From positions 1 through 64,000 of the forward strand of contig CAKRFN010000010.1 of NCBI GenBank assembly GCA_934320655.1: 64,000 nucleotides of DNA, read 5' to 3'. This DNA comes from an uncultured Eubacterium sp. (GTDB lineage: Bacteria; Bacillota; Clostridia; Lachnospirales; Lachnospiraceae). Shown in pieces: positions 8,633 to 17,077 of this stretch. The notes under the pieces are model-generated. The model worked only from the letters and a program-made list of their open reading frames with translations. It did not search any database and was not told the origin of the DNA. The position numbers and the translations under genes are program-made. Position 1 is the first letter of the stretch. Each line of letters starts with the position of its first letter.

Positions 8633-9853
8633 ATGAGAAAAAAAGAAAAAAAGAACGTGAATATACAAAAAGACGGTCAGAACGGTGGGCGACTATTTAT
8701 CACCCTCGTAATTGGCGCCCTTGCGGTGGGCGGCATCTGCATCTTTGCCCTGCCGCAGCAGACATATTCTGCGCAGGAAAACCGGTATCTGACAACCCGC
8801 CCGCAGATCAGCGTAGACGGCATCTTTTCCGGTGAAGTGCAAAAAGACCTGACAAACGCGGCGAACGACCAGTTTCCGGCGCGCGACCTGTGGATGCAGA
8901 CCGCCACGACGAGTCAGTTTTTGCTGTATCACAGGGAGATCAACGGCGTTTATATCGGTGAGAACGGCTATTTATTCGAAAAAGTCGTAGACAGTGATCT
9001 CTCGGAGCAGAATTATAGAAAAAATATCGGATTTGTCACCGCATTGCGGCAAAATGCGGATACAGAGGTATCTGTCATGCTCGTGCCGACACCGGGGACG
9101 ATTCTGACAGATCAGTTACCCAAGCGGGCGGTGCTCTATGATCCGGCGCCGTATGACACGCTGGGCGAGGAGCTGTGTGAGGCGGATTCGGTGCGTTGGC
9201 TCGCGATCAGGGATGAGATCGTGCGCGCCGCGCATGACAGCGTCCGTCCACTGTATTTCAAGACCGATCACCATTGGACGACAAACGGTGCCTATGCAGG
9301 GGCAGCACTCTATCTGCAGGCGCATGGGATCACGCCCGTGCCGCAGGAGAGCTATGATGTGCAGACAAAGAGTAACCGGTTTTTCGGCACGCTCTATTCT
9401 AAGGTAGCCGGACTGCCGGGAGCAAGACCGGAGAAGATCGATCTGCCGATGAATCTGCCGCAGGGCATCCGTATCGAGACAAGCGGGGCACCAGCAGATG
9501 CACTCAGCACAAACGGTACACATGAAATGCCGCAGCTGAGCGGGATCTATGATCTGAGCAAGCTGGAGGGCAAGGATCAGTATGCGGTTTATTTTGGTGG
9601 TAATTATGGATCGCTGACGATCACAAATCCTTCGGCACAGACAGACCGGAAGCTCCTTTTGTTCAAAGATTCCTACGCAAACAGCATGGCACCGTATCTG
9701 ATCGGCAGTTATGCACAGATCACCATGATTGACCTGCGTTATTATAATGAATCGGTGTCAGCGCTGACGGAGCAGGGCTGGGACGAGATATTGGTGTGCT
9801 ATGAGATGAGCAATTTTATCAAAGATAAAAATCTTTTCAAGATTTTAAGATAA
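8633..9853 (+). CDS. DHHW family protein (AlgX/AlgJ-like SGNH acyl carrier/transferase)
   Basis: The 406-residue protein begins with a short Lys-rich cytoplasmic tail and one transmembrane helix (residues 21-43), then an extracytoplasmic domain. The family motif DHHW is at residues 212-215 (FKTDHHWTTNG), and the GDSL/SGNH-like Ser block is LLLFKDSYANSMAPYL near residue 342. Such proteins take the acyl group exported by an MBOAT partner and place it on a surface polymer. It follows the MBOAT gene in the same direction, separated only by the repeat element, so the two probably work together. The ribosome binding site is AAGGA or the upstream GGGAGG. The acceptor polymer is not known. Confidence 0.85.
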   Translation: MRKKEKKNVNIQKDGQNGGRLFITLVIGALAVGGICIFALPQQTYSAQENRYLTTRPQISVDGIFSGEVQKDLTNAANDQFPARDLWMQTATTSQFLLYHREINGVYIGENGYLFEKVVDSDLSEQNYRKNIGFVTALRQNADTEVSVMLVPTPGTILTDQLPKRAVLYDPAPYDTLGEELCEADSVRWLAIRDEIVRAAHDSVRPLYFKTDHHWTTNGAYAGAALYLQAHGITPVPQESYDVQTKSNRFFGTLYSKVAGLPGARPEKIDLPMNLPQGIRIETSGAPADALSTNGTHEMPQLSGIYDLSKLEGKDQYAVYFGGNYGSLTITNPSAQTDRKLLLFKDSYANSMAPYLIGSYAQITMIDLRYYNESVSALTEQGWDEILVCYEMSNFIKDKNLFKILR

Positions 9854-9952
9854 AGGTGTAGTATACACCCGGCAGTCTACGTTTGGTTAGATGTAAGGAC
9901 CTCAGAAAAGCTGCGGTGACGACCGTGGCAGGCGCGCAGAGGAGACAACAAC

Positions 9953-10504
9953 ATGTTACTATTTTTATCCATGCTGGATACAGAGGAAGAGCAGAGCAAG
10001 TTTGCATTTCTGTATGAAAAATACCGCTATCTGATGTGGTATGTGGCAAAAGACATCTTAAAAGATAAGGATCTGGCTGAGGATGCCGTGCAGGAGGCGT
10101 TTTTGACGCTGATAAAGCATCTGGATCAGGTGGAGAAGCCGGACAGCCCGCAGGCAAAGCGGTTTCTCGTGACGATCACAAAGAGCAGGGCGATTGATCT
10201 GCTGCGCAGGGAGCGCAAGGCAGAGTTTACCGAATATGAGGATGCGCTGGGAGATGCCACCGGAGCGGACGATACGCTGGATACATATCTGAAGCTGGAG
10301 GCTTACGAGCAGCTTGTAGATGCGATCCGCAGTCTGGATGAAAATTACCGGGTAGTCTTGGAATGCCGTTATCTGCATGAATTGTCAGAAAAGGAGACCG
10401 CAAAGGTGCTCGGACTGGCAGAAAAGACGGTGAATGTACGGACTTACCGGGCGAGAAACAAATTAAAGCAAGTGCTTCAGCAGTATCAGGGAGGTAATCT
10501 ATGA
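9953..10504 (+). CDS. ECF-type RNA polymerase sigma factor
   Basis: At 183 residues this fits the ECF group. Region 2 (YEKYRYLMWYVAKDILKDKD, then LAEDAVQEAFL) spans about residues 22-60, and region 4 with its helix-turn-helix (ELSEKETAKVLGLAEKTVNV) is near residues 143-165. The ATG at 9953 follows GAGGAG with good spacing. Its stop overlaps the start of the next gene as ATGA, the usual coupling of a sigma factor with its membrane anti-sigma factor. A 6-bp hairpin (GGTGTA-GTA-TACACC, 9855-9869) lies in the 99-base gap upstream and may mark promoter or end-of-transcript sequence. The regulon cannot be told from the window; the next two genes are candidate targets. Confidence 0.9.
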   Translation: MLLFLSMLDTEEEQSKFAFLYEKYRYLMWYVAKDILKDKDLAEDAVQEAFLTLIKHLDQVEKPDSPQAKRFLVTITKSRAIDLLRRERKAEFTEYEDALGDATGADDTLDTYLKLEAYEQLVDAIRSLDENYRVVLECRYLHELSEKETAKVLGLAEKTVNVRTYRARNKLKQVLQQYQGGNL

Positions 10505-11406
10505 GTCTGAATATGAATGGCGAGCGGCTGCTTGCCGAGGCACTGGCAGATGCAATGAACCGGGATCTGGAGCAGGTTCCCTCACAGGAGCAGCTAAAGC
10601 AGGAGCATCAGTTTTCCAGATCTTTTGAGCGCGAGATGCGCAGGCTGGAAAAGCAGGCGGCACATGGAACAGAAACGGCGGAATCCGGTAAAGTGACCGC
10701 ATATCCTGCAAAGCGCTGGCGGCGGTATGGCGCATGGGCAGCAGCGTTTGTGTGCGTGGTCGGTCTGGCAGCAGTCGCAGCTACGGGTGGACTGTTCCAT
10801 ACGGGAACAAAGAGTGCACCGACAGAGGGAGAGATGTCAGCAGCAGATGGTGTAGCGGATGAAACAGCAGAACAGGCATGGGATGATGCTGCGGATGAAA
10901 CAGCAGAACAGGCGTGGGATGACGCTGCGGACGAGGCGGCAGACGATGCGTTCGATGCGACAGCAGACAACGCGGATGACAGCGGGAATGCAGACCGTGC
11001 ATGGCATAGCAGTGAGTGGGAGGAAAAAGCAACAGCTCCCGGCTGGCAGGAGCAGCTATTGGCAGAGAGTGCAAAGGCGGACGAGTGGGTAAGCTGGTCT
11101 TACGGGCAGATGTGCGATGACGGTTCAATTATTCTGGACACAATCGTGAAAGTGGATTTCACGGAGGAGAACAGGCAGCTTCGTGTGAGTGATGTCTGTG
11201 ATGTCTATTATGAACAGACGGATGGCACATGGACACGAGTGTATCACAATCCGGATCGCCAGATCAGCTTGTTTAACGGCATTGAGCAGCAGGGAGACAG
11301 CTATTTTCTGTCTGATCTGAACATGACAGCATCCGGAACATACCGGCTCGTGCGTCAGGTCAACCAGTACCGGCAGGTATTGCAGTTAAGTGTGGAAACA
11401 GATTAA
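10501..11406 (+). CDS. Putative membrane anti-sigma factor with acidic repeat stalk
   Basis: The 301-residue protein is translationally coupled (ATGA) to the ECF sigma factor. An N-terminal cytoplasmic region of about 75 residues, with charged helices (FEREMRRLEKQ), could bind the sigma factor. One transmembrane helix follows at about residues 79-100, and then an external acidic stalk holding two perfect copies of the 12-residue unit ADETAEQAWDDA and degenerate further copies. The last 110 residues form a globular domain of unknown family with several Trp and Tyr. No classical zinc anti-sigma HxxxCxxC motif is seen, so the anti-sigma role rests on gene order and topology. Confidence 0.62.
   Translation: MSLNMNGERLLAEALADAMNRDLEQVPSQEQLKQEHQFSRSFEREMRRLEKQAAHGTETAESGKVTAYPAKRWRRYGAWAAAFVCVVGLAAVAATGGLFHTGTKSAPTEGEMSAADGVADETAEQAWDDAADETAEQAWDDAADEAADDAFDATADNADDSGNADRAWHSSEWEEKATAPGWQEQLLAESAKADEWVSWSYGQMCDDGSIILDTIVKVDFTEENRQLRVSDVCDVYYEQTDGTWTRVYHNPDRQISLFNGIEQQGDSYFLSDLNMTASGTYRLVRQVNQYRQVLQLSVETD
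10855..10926 (+). repeat. 36-bp in-frame tandem repeat, two units
   Basis: The units at 10855-10890 and 10891-10926 differ at 2 of 36 positions, both silent, and encode the ADETAEQAWDDA unit of the putative anti-sigma factor stalk. A decayed third unit starts at 10927. Such repeats can change copy number by slippage and would lengthen or shorten the external stalk. Confidence 0.9.
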
Positions 11407-11477
11407 AATGGAAAACAGAAAAAGGAAAGAGGAAAGAGGAACACTGACGATCGTGTGTGATGAAAGGGGGAAGTATT

Positions 11478-12557
11478 ATGAGAAAGACGAGGGAAAACGG
11501 AAAAATCAGAAATAAAAAGCAGATCGTGCTGGTAACACTGCTGACACTGGTCATGGCATTTAGCCTGGCTGGCTGCGGTGCGGCGAGCAAATATGCCGCT
11601 GCGGATACGGCGGCGGCTGTGGAGGCACCGCAAATGAATGGATCCGGTGCGGCTGATATGGGCTATGATGTAAAGGAGGATGCCGCATACGAAGAGGTAG
11701 CAGAAACAGCAGATGCAGCGGACGATGGCATGACAGGCGGGACAGATCCCGGCACCTCAAAGGCGGCACAGACGAGTGAGAAGATCATTTATACTTATAA
11801 TTACTCGGTTGAGACAAAGCAGTTTGATACATTTATGGATACCGTGCAGAAGCGGATCAATGAGTACGGCGGTTATCTGGAGAGCTCGGAGACAAACGGC
11901 AATGCGAACCTGAACATAACCAGATATGCCAATATGGTCATCCGTATTCCGGCAGATAAGATGGATCAGTTTTTGTCGATGGTCAAGGAAAATTCCAATG
12001 TCACCTATTCGGGATGCTCTACCGAGAACGTAACACTCAGCTATGTAGACCTGCAGAGCCATATCAAGTCGCTCAAGATCGAGCAGGAGACATTGATGGA
12101 TCTGTTAGAGCGTGCGACAAAGCTGGAGGATGTGCTGACGTTGCAGGCGCAGTTGACGGATGTGCGTTACCAGTTGGAGAGCTACGAGTCACAGCTTCGC
12201 GTGTATGATAACCGAATTGATTATGCGACACTGTATCTCGATATCAATGAAGTAGAGCGCGAGACAAAGGTAGCAGATAAGCTCAGCTACGGTGAGGAAA
12301 TCAGTCAGGGACTGTCAGATACGTTCTATTCCATCGGTCAGGGCTTGCGGAGCTTCTCGATCTGGCTGATCGTCAATCTTCCGTTGCTGCTGCTGTGGGC
12401 AGTAATTATTGTCGTGATCGTGTGGATCGTGCGCAAAGTGCTCAAGGGACATGAGAAATGGCAGGAGAAACGGAGAGAAAAAAAGGCGCAGAAAAGACAG
12501 CAGAAAAAAGAGCAGGAACAACAAAAGGAACAGGTAACAGACGATTCTGCAAAATAA
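11478..12557 (+). CDS. DUF4349 lipoprotein with C-terminal membrane helix
   Basis: The start at 11478 is chosen over 11457 because AAAGGGGGAA precedes it and it opens into the signal peptide. Cys33 of SLAGC is the lipidation site. A low-complexity Ala/Asp linker leads to a DUF4349 core at about residues 100-275 (IIYTYNYSVETKQFDTFM, ITRYANMVIRIPADKMDQF), with a coiled-coil-like region around LEIQEETLMDLLERATKL-type residues 195-230. A transmembrane helix lies near residues 295-325, and the tail is highly charged, Lys/Gln/Glu-rich. The family is common in Firmicutes envelopes and has no assigned activity. It follows the sigma/anti-sigma pair and is a likely target or partner. Confidence 0.82.
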   Translation: MRKTRENGKIRNKKQIVLVTLLTLVMAFSLAGCGAASKYAAADTAAAVEAPQMNGSGAADMGYDVKEDAAYEEVAETADAADDGMTGGTDPGTSKAAQTSEKIIYTYNYSVETKQFDTFMDTVQKRINEYGGYLESSETNGNANLNITRYANMVIRIPADKMDQFLSMVKENSNVTYSGCSTENVTLSYVDLQSHIKSLKIEQETLMDLLERATKLEDVLTLQAQLTDVRYQLESYESQLRVYDNRIDYATLYLDINEVERETKVADKLSYGEEISQGLSDTFYSIGQGLRSFSIWLIVNLPLLLLWAVIIVVIVWIVRKVLKGHEKWQEKRREKKAQKRQQKKEQEQQKEQVTDDSAK

Positions 12558-12567
12558 GACATCATTC

Positions 12568-12594
12568 AGAGGGCAGCCCTTGCGGTTGCCCTCT
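12568..12594 (+). terminator. Likely transcription terminator after DUF4349 gene
   Basis: AGAGGGCA (12568-12575) pairs with TGCCCTCT (12587-12594) around an 11-base loop. Only a short T-containing stretch follows, so termination may be incomplete. Confidence 0.55.
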
Positions 12595-12685
12595 TGAGTG
12601 TGGTAGAATATGAGCAAAAAGAGAGCTGTGAAACAGCGGTTTTGCGAATGGCTCTGAACTGCTTGTAAAGAAGGAGGAACAAACA

Positions 12686-15202
12686 ATGTATCAGAAGGTA
12701 AAAAAACTGCTGGCAGCGCTGTGCGTGTTTGCACTGGTGTTCACTGCGATACCGGCTGTGCCCGCAAAGGCAGCGACAGCAGTCCCCAAATTTAAAAAGG
12801 TATATGCCAATCTGTACCAGAATGGCAGCACCAAAGGAAAGTACACGTATACACTTGTGAATCTCAAGAAGGGACAGACGGTCAAATGGACAGTCACGGG
12901 TCCCGGAAAATCATATGTGAAGTGGAAAAAGGCGAGCACCAAAGCGACCGGAAAGAACGCGAGCAACACGCTGACCGTAAACACAAACGGCGCGATGGCT
13001 GCAAAGAATAAGAAGGTGACCTTGCAGGCAGAGGTCTATTCCGGAACATCGTTTTTATATAAGACGACGACCAGCTCCAGAATCAAGATCAAGCCTTCAA
13101 AGGTGGAGCTGACAGTACCCGATGCGGCAGACGATGTATTGTATGTCGGTGGCAGCTACCAGTTTGGCTACACGCTGACTCCGGCAAATGCGACCTGTAC
13201 GAATACGTGGACAGTTACAGGCGAGGATCAGCAGGATTATACCTCCTATATGAGCAGCGACGGCACGTTCAAGCCGATGAAAACAGGCGTTTATACGATC
13301 AAGCTGAGTGCGAAGATCGGTACCAGTGAGGTAAAATCTGCGTCTGTGACCGTGGAAGTGGCTGACTATATCGTATCCGTGAAACAGACGGATGCCAATA
13401 AGATTGAGGTCAATTATTCCGGCGATATGCATGACAAAGTCGCAAAGGAGGATTTCTCGGTTACGAATGCAGCGGGAGCAGCATCCGTTGTAAAGAGCAT
13501 GACATTTTCCGAAAACGGAGAGATCGCGACGCTTACCCTGCTTACAAACCTGCGTGATGCCACCACTTATACGGTCAGCGATGGTCTGACCTCCAAGGCA
13601 TTTCAGGCGAGCGTGGGTATCCCTGTGAAGCTGGAGATTCTCACCCAGAAGGTGACCGTTGACAAGGAATCCACGATCGAATATGCATTGTATGACGAGA
13701 ACGGTGTAAATGTGGCAGCAGCATATCCCGGCACGCTTGACTACGATGCAGAGGTGACAAACGGATACATCACAGACAATAAAAAGCTGTATATGACAAC
13801 CGTTGGAAAGACTGCGACCGTGACCGTAAAGTATACGAGCAAGACGGAGGCGGGACTGATCCTGAGCGCTGTCGGTGTCATCACCTGTGAGGCGGCAACG
13901 ACATCTGCCGACACGAATTTTACGATGACAACAGCGACGACAGCTCCCGATTATACGGCAGCCAGCTACAAGGATAACCGCCGCGTGGCGATCGGAAAGA
14001 CCTATTATGCACATTTCCGTGCACTGGATACCGATAAGAGCGAGATTAAATATACATCTGTAAAATATGAGTCCTCAGACCCCGATGCACTGATCATCAC
14101 AAAGGATGGAAAAGTGACACCGATCCGCAGCGGACAGGTAAATATCATCGTGACTGCGGTATACGCGGGTGAGGAGTATGCATACAGCTACGACGTTACG
14201 GTAGCAGAAGCACCGAAGCTGGCTTCCATCAATCTGAGCGCGGACAGCGTGACGATCTCCAATGTATACAACTCAGAATACCGCCAGTATATCGATGTGA
14301 CTGCTCTTGATCAGTACAACGAGCGTTTTGCGCTGACCGGGGAGACTGCGAGCGTGACGAACACGACGACCAGCCTCATCAATACGAGTGTGGCAAGCTA
14401 CGATGCAGCGAATGACCGTATCGTTATCAATGCATCCAATGCGGTAGTGGGTACTTATAACTACACACTGACGCTGACCTCCGGCACGGAAAAGGTATCT
14501 GCGGCATTTTCTGTAGTTATCGTCAGCCCGGGCAGCGTGCCTTCCAATGCGGCAACGACTTATGCGATCGAGATGGATAAGCACAGCGATGACCTGTCAC
14601 TCACGACAGATGTCAGCGGCAGCCGTTATGTAAACGTGCGTCTGGCACAGTACAGAGGCGGTGTATTTACAAACTATGCGATGTTTACGTCTGCGACCGT
14701 GACAAAGGGCGGCGAGTATTACAGCACAGATCTGACGGTAGCGGGAACGGCTTCCAAGCAGACGCTCGGCGCATCCACCCGCCTGTCGTTAAAGACACTG
14801 GATATTACATCCGATGTAGGCCGCAAGGCACCGACCGGAACGTATACGATTACCCTGCAGTATTATTCACAGGCAGATAAGGGCTATATGACACTGTCAT
14901 CCACACTCACGCTGACAGATACACAGGATCAGCCTGAGATCACGATCGAGCGTGTCACTGCATCCAAGAGCTGCACAACGGCACTGGAGCTGGCACAGAA
15001 TTGCCTGATTCCTGAGAATGGTACGATTACAGAGTGTGTTGTCACAGGGGAGACACAGCCGGGTTCTAAGGTTGCGGTCAAGGCTGGAGACCAGATCAAT
15101 ATCAAATCCGTCACTGTGGTAGGAACCTACCAGATCGCAGGAGACCGGAAGATCACGATGACCTATACGATTTCCGTTGGAAAGACATTGACAAATATCT
15201 AA
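12686..15202 (+). CDS. Large secreted surface protein with bacterial Ig-like domains
   Basis: The 838-residue protein begins with a typical signal peptide ending near PAVPAKAATA, and its start follows AAGGAGGAA. The mature part is Thr/Ser/Val-rich and all-beta in character. One segment (YESSDPDALIITKDGKVTPI, residues about 460-510) matches a Big_2-type Ig-like domain; other stretches near residues 135-225 and 510-610 look like related sandwich modules. No LPXTG sorting signal or C-terminal anchor is visible, although the N-terminal part is Lys-rich and could bind the wall. It is flanked by terminators on both sides, so it is a single-gene unit. A role in adhesion or surface-layer structure is likely but not shown. 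Confidence 0.8.
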   Translation: MYQKVKKLLAALCVFALVFTAIPAVPAKAATAVPKFKKVYANLYQNGSTKGKYTYTLVNLKKGQTVKWTVTGPGKSYVKWKKASTKATGKNASNTLTVNTNGAMAAKNKKVTLQAEVYSGTSFLYKTTTSSRIKIKPSKVELTVPDAADDVLYVGGSYQFGYTLTPANATCTNTWTVTGEDQQDYTSYMSSDGTFKPMKTGVYTIKLSAKIGTSEVKSASVTVEVADYIVSVKQTDANKIEVNYSGDMHDKVAKEDFSVTNAAGAASVVKSMTFSENGEIATLTLLTNLRDATTYTVSDGLTSKAFQASVGIPVKLEILTQKVTVDKESTIEYALYDENGVNVAAAYPGTLDYDAEVTNGYITDNKKLYMTTVGKTATVTVKYTSKTEAGLILSAVGVITCEAATTSADTNFTMTTATTAPDYTAASYKDNRRVAIGKTYYAHFRALDTDKSEIKYTSVKYESSDPDALIITKDGKVTPIRSGQVNIIVTAVYAGEEYAYSYDVTVAEAPKLASINLSADSVTISNVYNSEYRQYIDVTALDQYNERFALTGETASVTNTTTSLINTSVASYDAANDRIVINASNAVVGTYNYTLTLTSGTEKVSAAFSVVIVSPGSVPSNAATTYAIEMDKHSDDLSLTTDVSGSRYVNVRLAQYRGGVFTNYAMFTSATVTKGGEYYSTDLTVAGTASKQTLGASTRLSLKTLDITSDVGRKAPTGTYTITLQYYSQADKGYMTLSSTLTLTDTQDQPEITIERVTASKSCTTALELAQNCLIPENGTITECVVTGETQPGSKVAVKAGDQINIKSVTVVGTYQIAGDRKITMTYTISVGKTLTNI

Positions 15203-15222
15203 ACAGAAATGGAGCACAAACA

Positions 15223-15256
15223 AAAAGCGTGGTTTCCGATTGGGAATCACGCTTTT
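15223..15256. terminator. Bidirectional terminator between convergent genes
   Basis: AAAAGCGTG (15223-15231) pairs with CACGCTTTT (15248-15256), and the stem extends inward to a GATT loop. It has A-runs on the left and T-runs on the right and lies between the surface-protein gene on the plus strand and the zinc-ribbon gene on the minus strand. Confidence 0.85.
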
Positions 15257-15273
15257 ATTATGTATATACAGGC

Positions 15274-15696
15274 TTATTTATTTTTAGAATCCTCATTCGA
15301 CAGATAGCGCATGCGGTTAGAATCCGATTTCTTGGTGGCAGATATATAAGCAACTTCTTTGCCACCGTTCATCATGCGCATACAGTTGGGACACAGCGTA
15401 CCAAAGGAAACGGGTATACCACACCGCTGGCAGCGGGTATTCATCATTTTGTTTTCGCCGGTCACATACTCGATGCGGCCTTCCTTGATCCATTTGCGTA
15501 CTTTACTCTGTGGAATATGAAAGATTTCTGCCAGTTCAAACTCGGTGACGTCATGTGTACGGATATATTCGCGGATATCCTTAAAAAGTACATCATCCTC
15601 GCACGCGGGACAGTGGTCTTTCTCATAGTTGATCGGCAGAGCCCTGCCACACATGGTACATGATTTATAATTGCTTATTTCTTCAGGTCGTTTCAT
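15274..15696 (-). CDS. Zinc-ribbon / helix-turn-helix protein resembling flagellar-locus protein YvyF
   Basis: The 140-residue protein has two zinc-ribbon-like ends. The N-terminal one has CTMCGRALP and CPAC, the C-terminal one CQRCGIPV and CPNC. Between them (residues about 45-75) lies a MerR-like helix-turn-helix (ELAEIFHIPQSKVRKWIKEG). This order matches TIGR03826/YvyF-like proteins, which sit in flagellar gene regions of Firmicutes. No flagellar gene is in this window. Its start overlaps the stop of the WYL regulator by four bases (ATGA), so both are made from one transcript. The ribosome binding site GGAGGAGG is strong. It may be a DNA- or RNA-binding accessory factor; the exact role is unknown. 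Confidence 0.7.
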   Translation of the reverse strand: MKRPEEISNYKSCTMCGRALPINYEKDHCPACEDDVLFKDIREYIRTHDVTEFELAEIFHIPQSKVRKWIKEGRIEYVTGENKMMNTRCQRCGIPVSFGTLCPNCMRMMNGGKEVAYISATKKSDSNRMRYLSNEDSKNK

Positions 15697-16709
15697 GGTA
15701 CATCCTCCTCCGGATAATTGCCGGTTATATATAAAGATAGAATATCCTGCAGATATCTACGGTATTGCTCACAGACCGACGCTGGTGAGACAATGCGTAT
15801 GCGGCTGCCGAAACCGGAAAGCCAGCCAAAAAACTGGTGGCTGACAGCTACACTCGCACGCACCTGTAATTCCCGGCCGGATATGGGGCGCATGGGGACA
15901 TCTGTCCCAAACCGGTCGATCATAACGCCGGCCAGGGAATTGTCACAGCGCAGCGTAACAACCGTCTCATCACCGGCAAACATGCCGAACGTCTTTTTTG
16001 CAAAACCGGCGATATCCAGTGCCTCGAAGACATCCCGTCCCAGACGGGGCTGCTTCAGGATGCTGAGACTGAGCATTTTATCTACACGGTAGTATTTTAA
16101 TATGGAGGCTGCGTGATCGTAAGCAATCAGATAGTAGTTCTCATTTTCCCAGGTCAAAAGCCAGGGGCTGACCTCATAGAAAGCGCCTGATCTGCGCGGA
16201 ACGAGTTGTTTGGAAGCAGACCATTCACAGTAGAGAAAACGGATCATGCATTCCGATGCCATTGCAGTGTAGATCGTATCTACACTGTAATAGATCTGCT
16301 CATTGACAGATTTACCGCGTTGCGCGACAACTACCTGACGGTGTAACTGACCTGCCTCGGCATGGCTTGTGAGTGTCTCCAGCTTGGCGATCAGTGCACG
16401 GGATTTCTTTGCAGTCACAAAGCGGGAGGCCTGTACGGCGTCTACAAGCAGCTTGAGCTCTGCCAGCTCAAATTTGCGACTGGCGAGATAATATCCCTTC
16501 GGCTCGCTGCGTGTTGCAATGATATCGAGTCCGAACCGCTGTAGGGTATGGATATCATCATAGACCGTTTTTCGCTCGACACGGATACCCTGGGTGTTCA
16601 GATAGGAGATGATCTCAGCAGTCGAAACCGGGTGCTGTTCATCCGTGCGCTCATACAGAAGCTGCGCCAAATACAGGATTTTCAGTTTTTGACCATATGA
16701 TTTGGGCAT
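15693..16709 (-). CDS. WYL-domain transcriptional regulator
   Basis: The 338-residue protein has an N-terminal winged helix (residues about 5-65, VSTAEIISYLNTQGI and ERKTVYDDIHTLQRFG). A WYL ligand-binding domain follows (about 140-215, with ISPWLLTWENENYYLIAYD in the place of the WYL core), and then a C-terminal WCX-like domain. Such regulators sense nucleotides or small ligands and control DNA damage, defence or metabolic genes. It is the first gene of a two-gene minus-strand operon with the zinc-ribbon gene. The start codon follows GAGGATGC. A 22-base palindrome and a hairpin with a T-run lie upstream (16816-16914). Targets are unknown. Confidence 0.85.
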   Translation of the reverse strand: MPKSYGQKLKILYLAQLLYERTDEQHPVSTAEIISYLNTQGIRVERKTVYDDIHTLQRFGLDIIATRSEPKGYYLASRKFELAELKLLVDAVQASRFVTAKKSRALIAKLETLTSHAEAGQLHRQVVVAQRGKSVNEQIYYSVDTIYTAMASECMIRFLYCEWSASKQLVPRRSGAFYEVSPWLLTWENENYYLIAYDHAASILKYYRVDKMLSLSILKQPRLGRDVFEALDIAGFAKKTFGMFAGDETVVTLRCDNSLAGVMIDRFGTDVPMRPISGRELQVRASVAVSHQFFGWLSGFGSRIRIVSPASVCEQYRRYLQDILSLYITGNYPEEDVP

Positions 16710-16815
16710 AACGCATCCTCGTAATCAGATATTTCACGTAACTGAGACATATCAGACAGTTACGGTTCAGATACAGTGTAGCACACTTTAGGAAAAATGG
16801 GTAAAAAAATGTATG

Positions 16816-16845
16816 AAAAAACGACCGCGTTCGCGATCGTTTTTT
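16816..16845. terminator. Terminator-like hairpin with no gene ending at it
   Basis: AAAAAACGA-C-CGCG (16816-16829) pairs with CGCG-A-TCGTTTTTT (16832-16845), one mismatch, two-base loop. It would work on both strands. No recognised gene ends here; the nearest are the WYL start at 16709 and the DUF212 start at 17078. It could be an attenuator for the WYL operon or the end of a small RNA. Confidence 0.6.
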
Positions 16846-16892
16846 CGAGGAGTTTAGTTATGAAAATGTTACATCTATATAGGGAATTGTTG

Positions 16893-16914
16893 CTATCAAC
16901 ATCTCTGTTGATAG
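16893..16914. promoter_or_regulatory. 22-bp perfect palindrome, operator-like
   Basis: CTATCAACA and TGTTGATAG flank TCTC in the 368-base region between the divergent WYL and DUF212 genes. The spacing suits a dimeric repressor. The rest of the region holds the hairpin at 16816 and a 38-codon ORF (16860-16976) of doubtful reality. Confidence 0.5.
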
Positions 16915-17077
16915 ACATAGTATATCGAGCAAATGTGACCAAATTGTGTCCGAAACATAAAAGAAATCTAAAATAAATCTTAAACAATTCTAACCTTTCA
17001 TGCCTTGTATCAGTGCAGGCTCTGTGCTAGAATAAAAAACGGTAACAAAGTAAAAGAAAACAAAAAGGACGGTCTCA

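Noticed and set aside
13097..14014. 305-codon ORF on the minus strand
   Set aside because: Antisense to the Ig-like surface protein gene; Cys- and Arg-rich with no recognised motif.
16860..16976. 38-codon ORF with AGGAG upstream
   Set aside because: It overlaps the 22-bp palindrome and gives a peptide with no clear helix or motif; kept only as a possibility in the findings.
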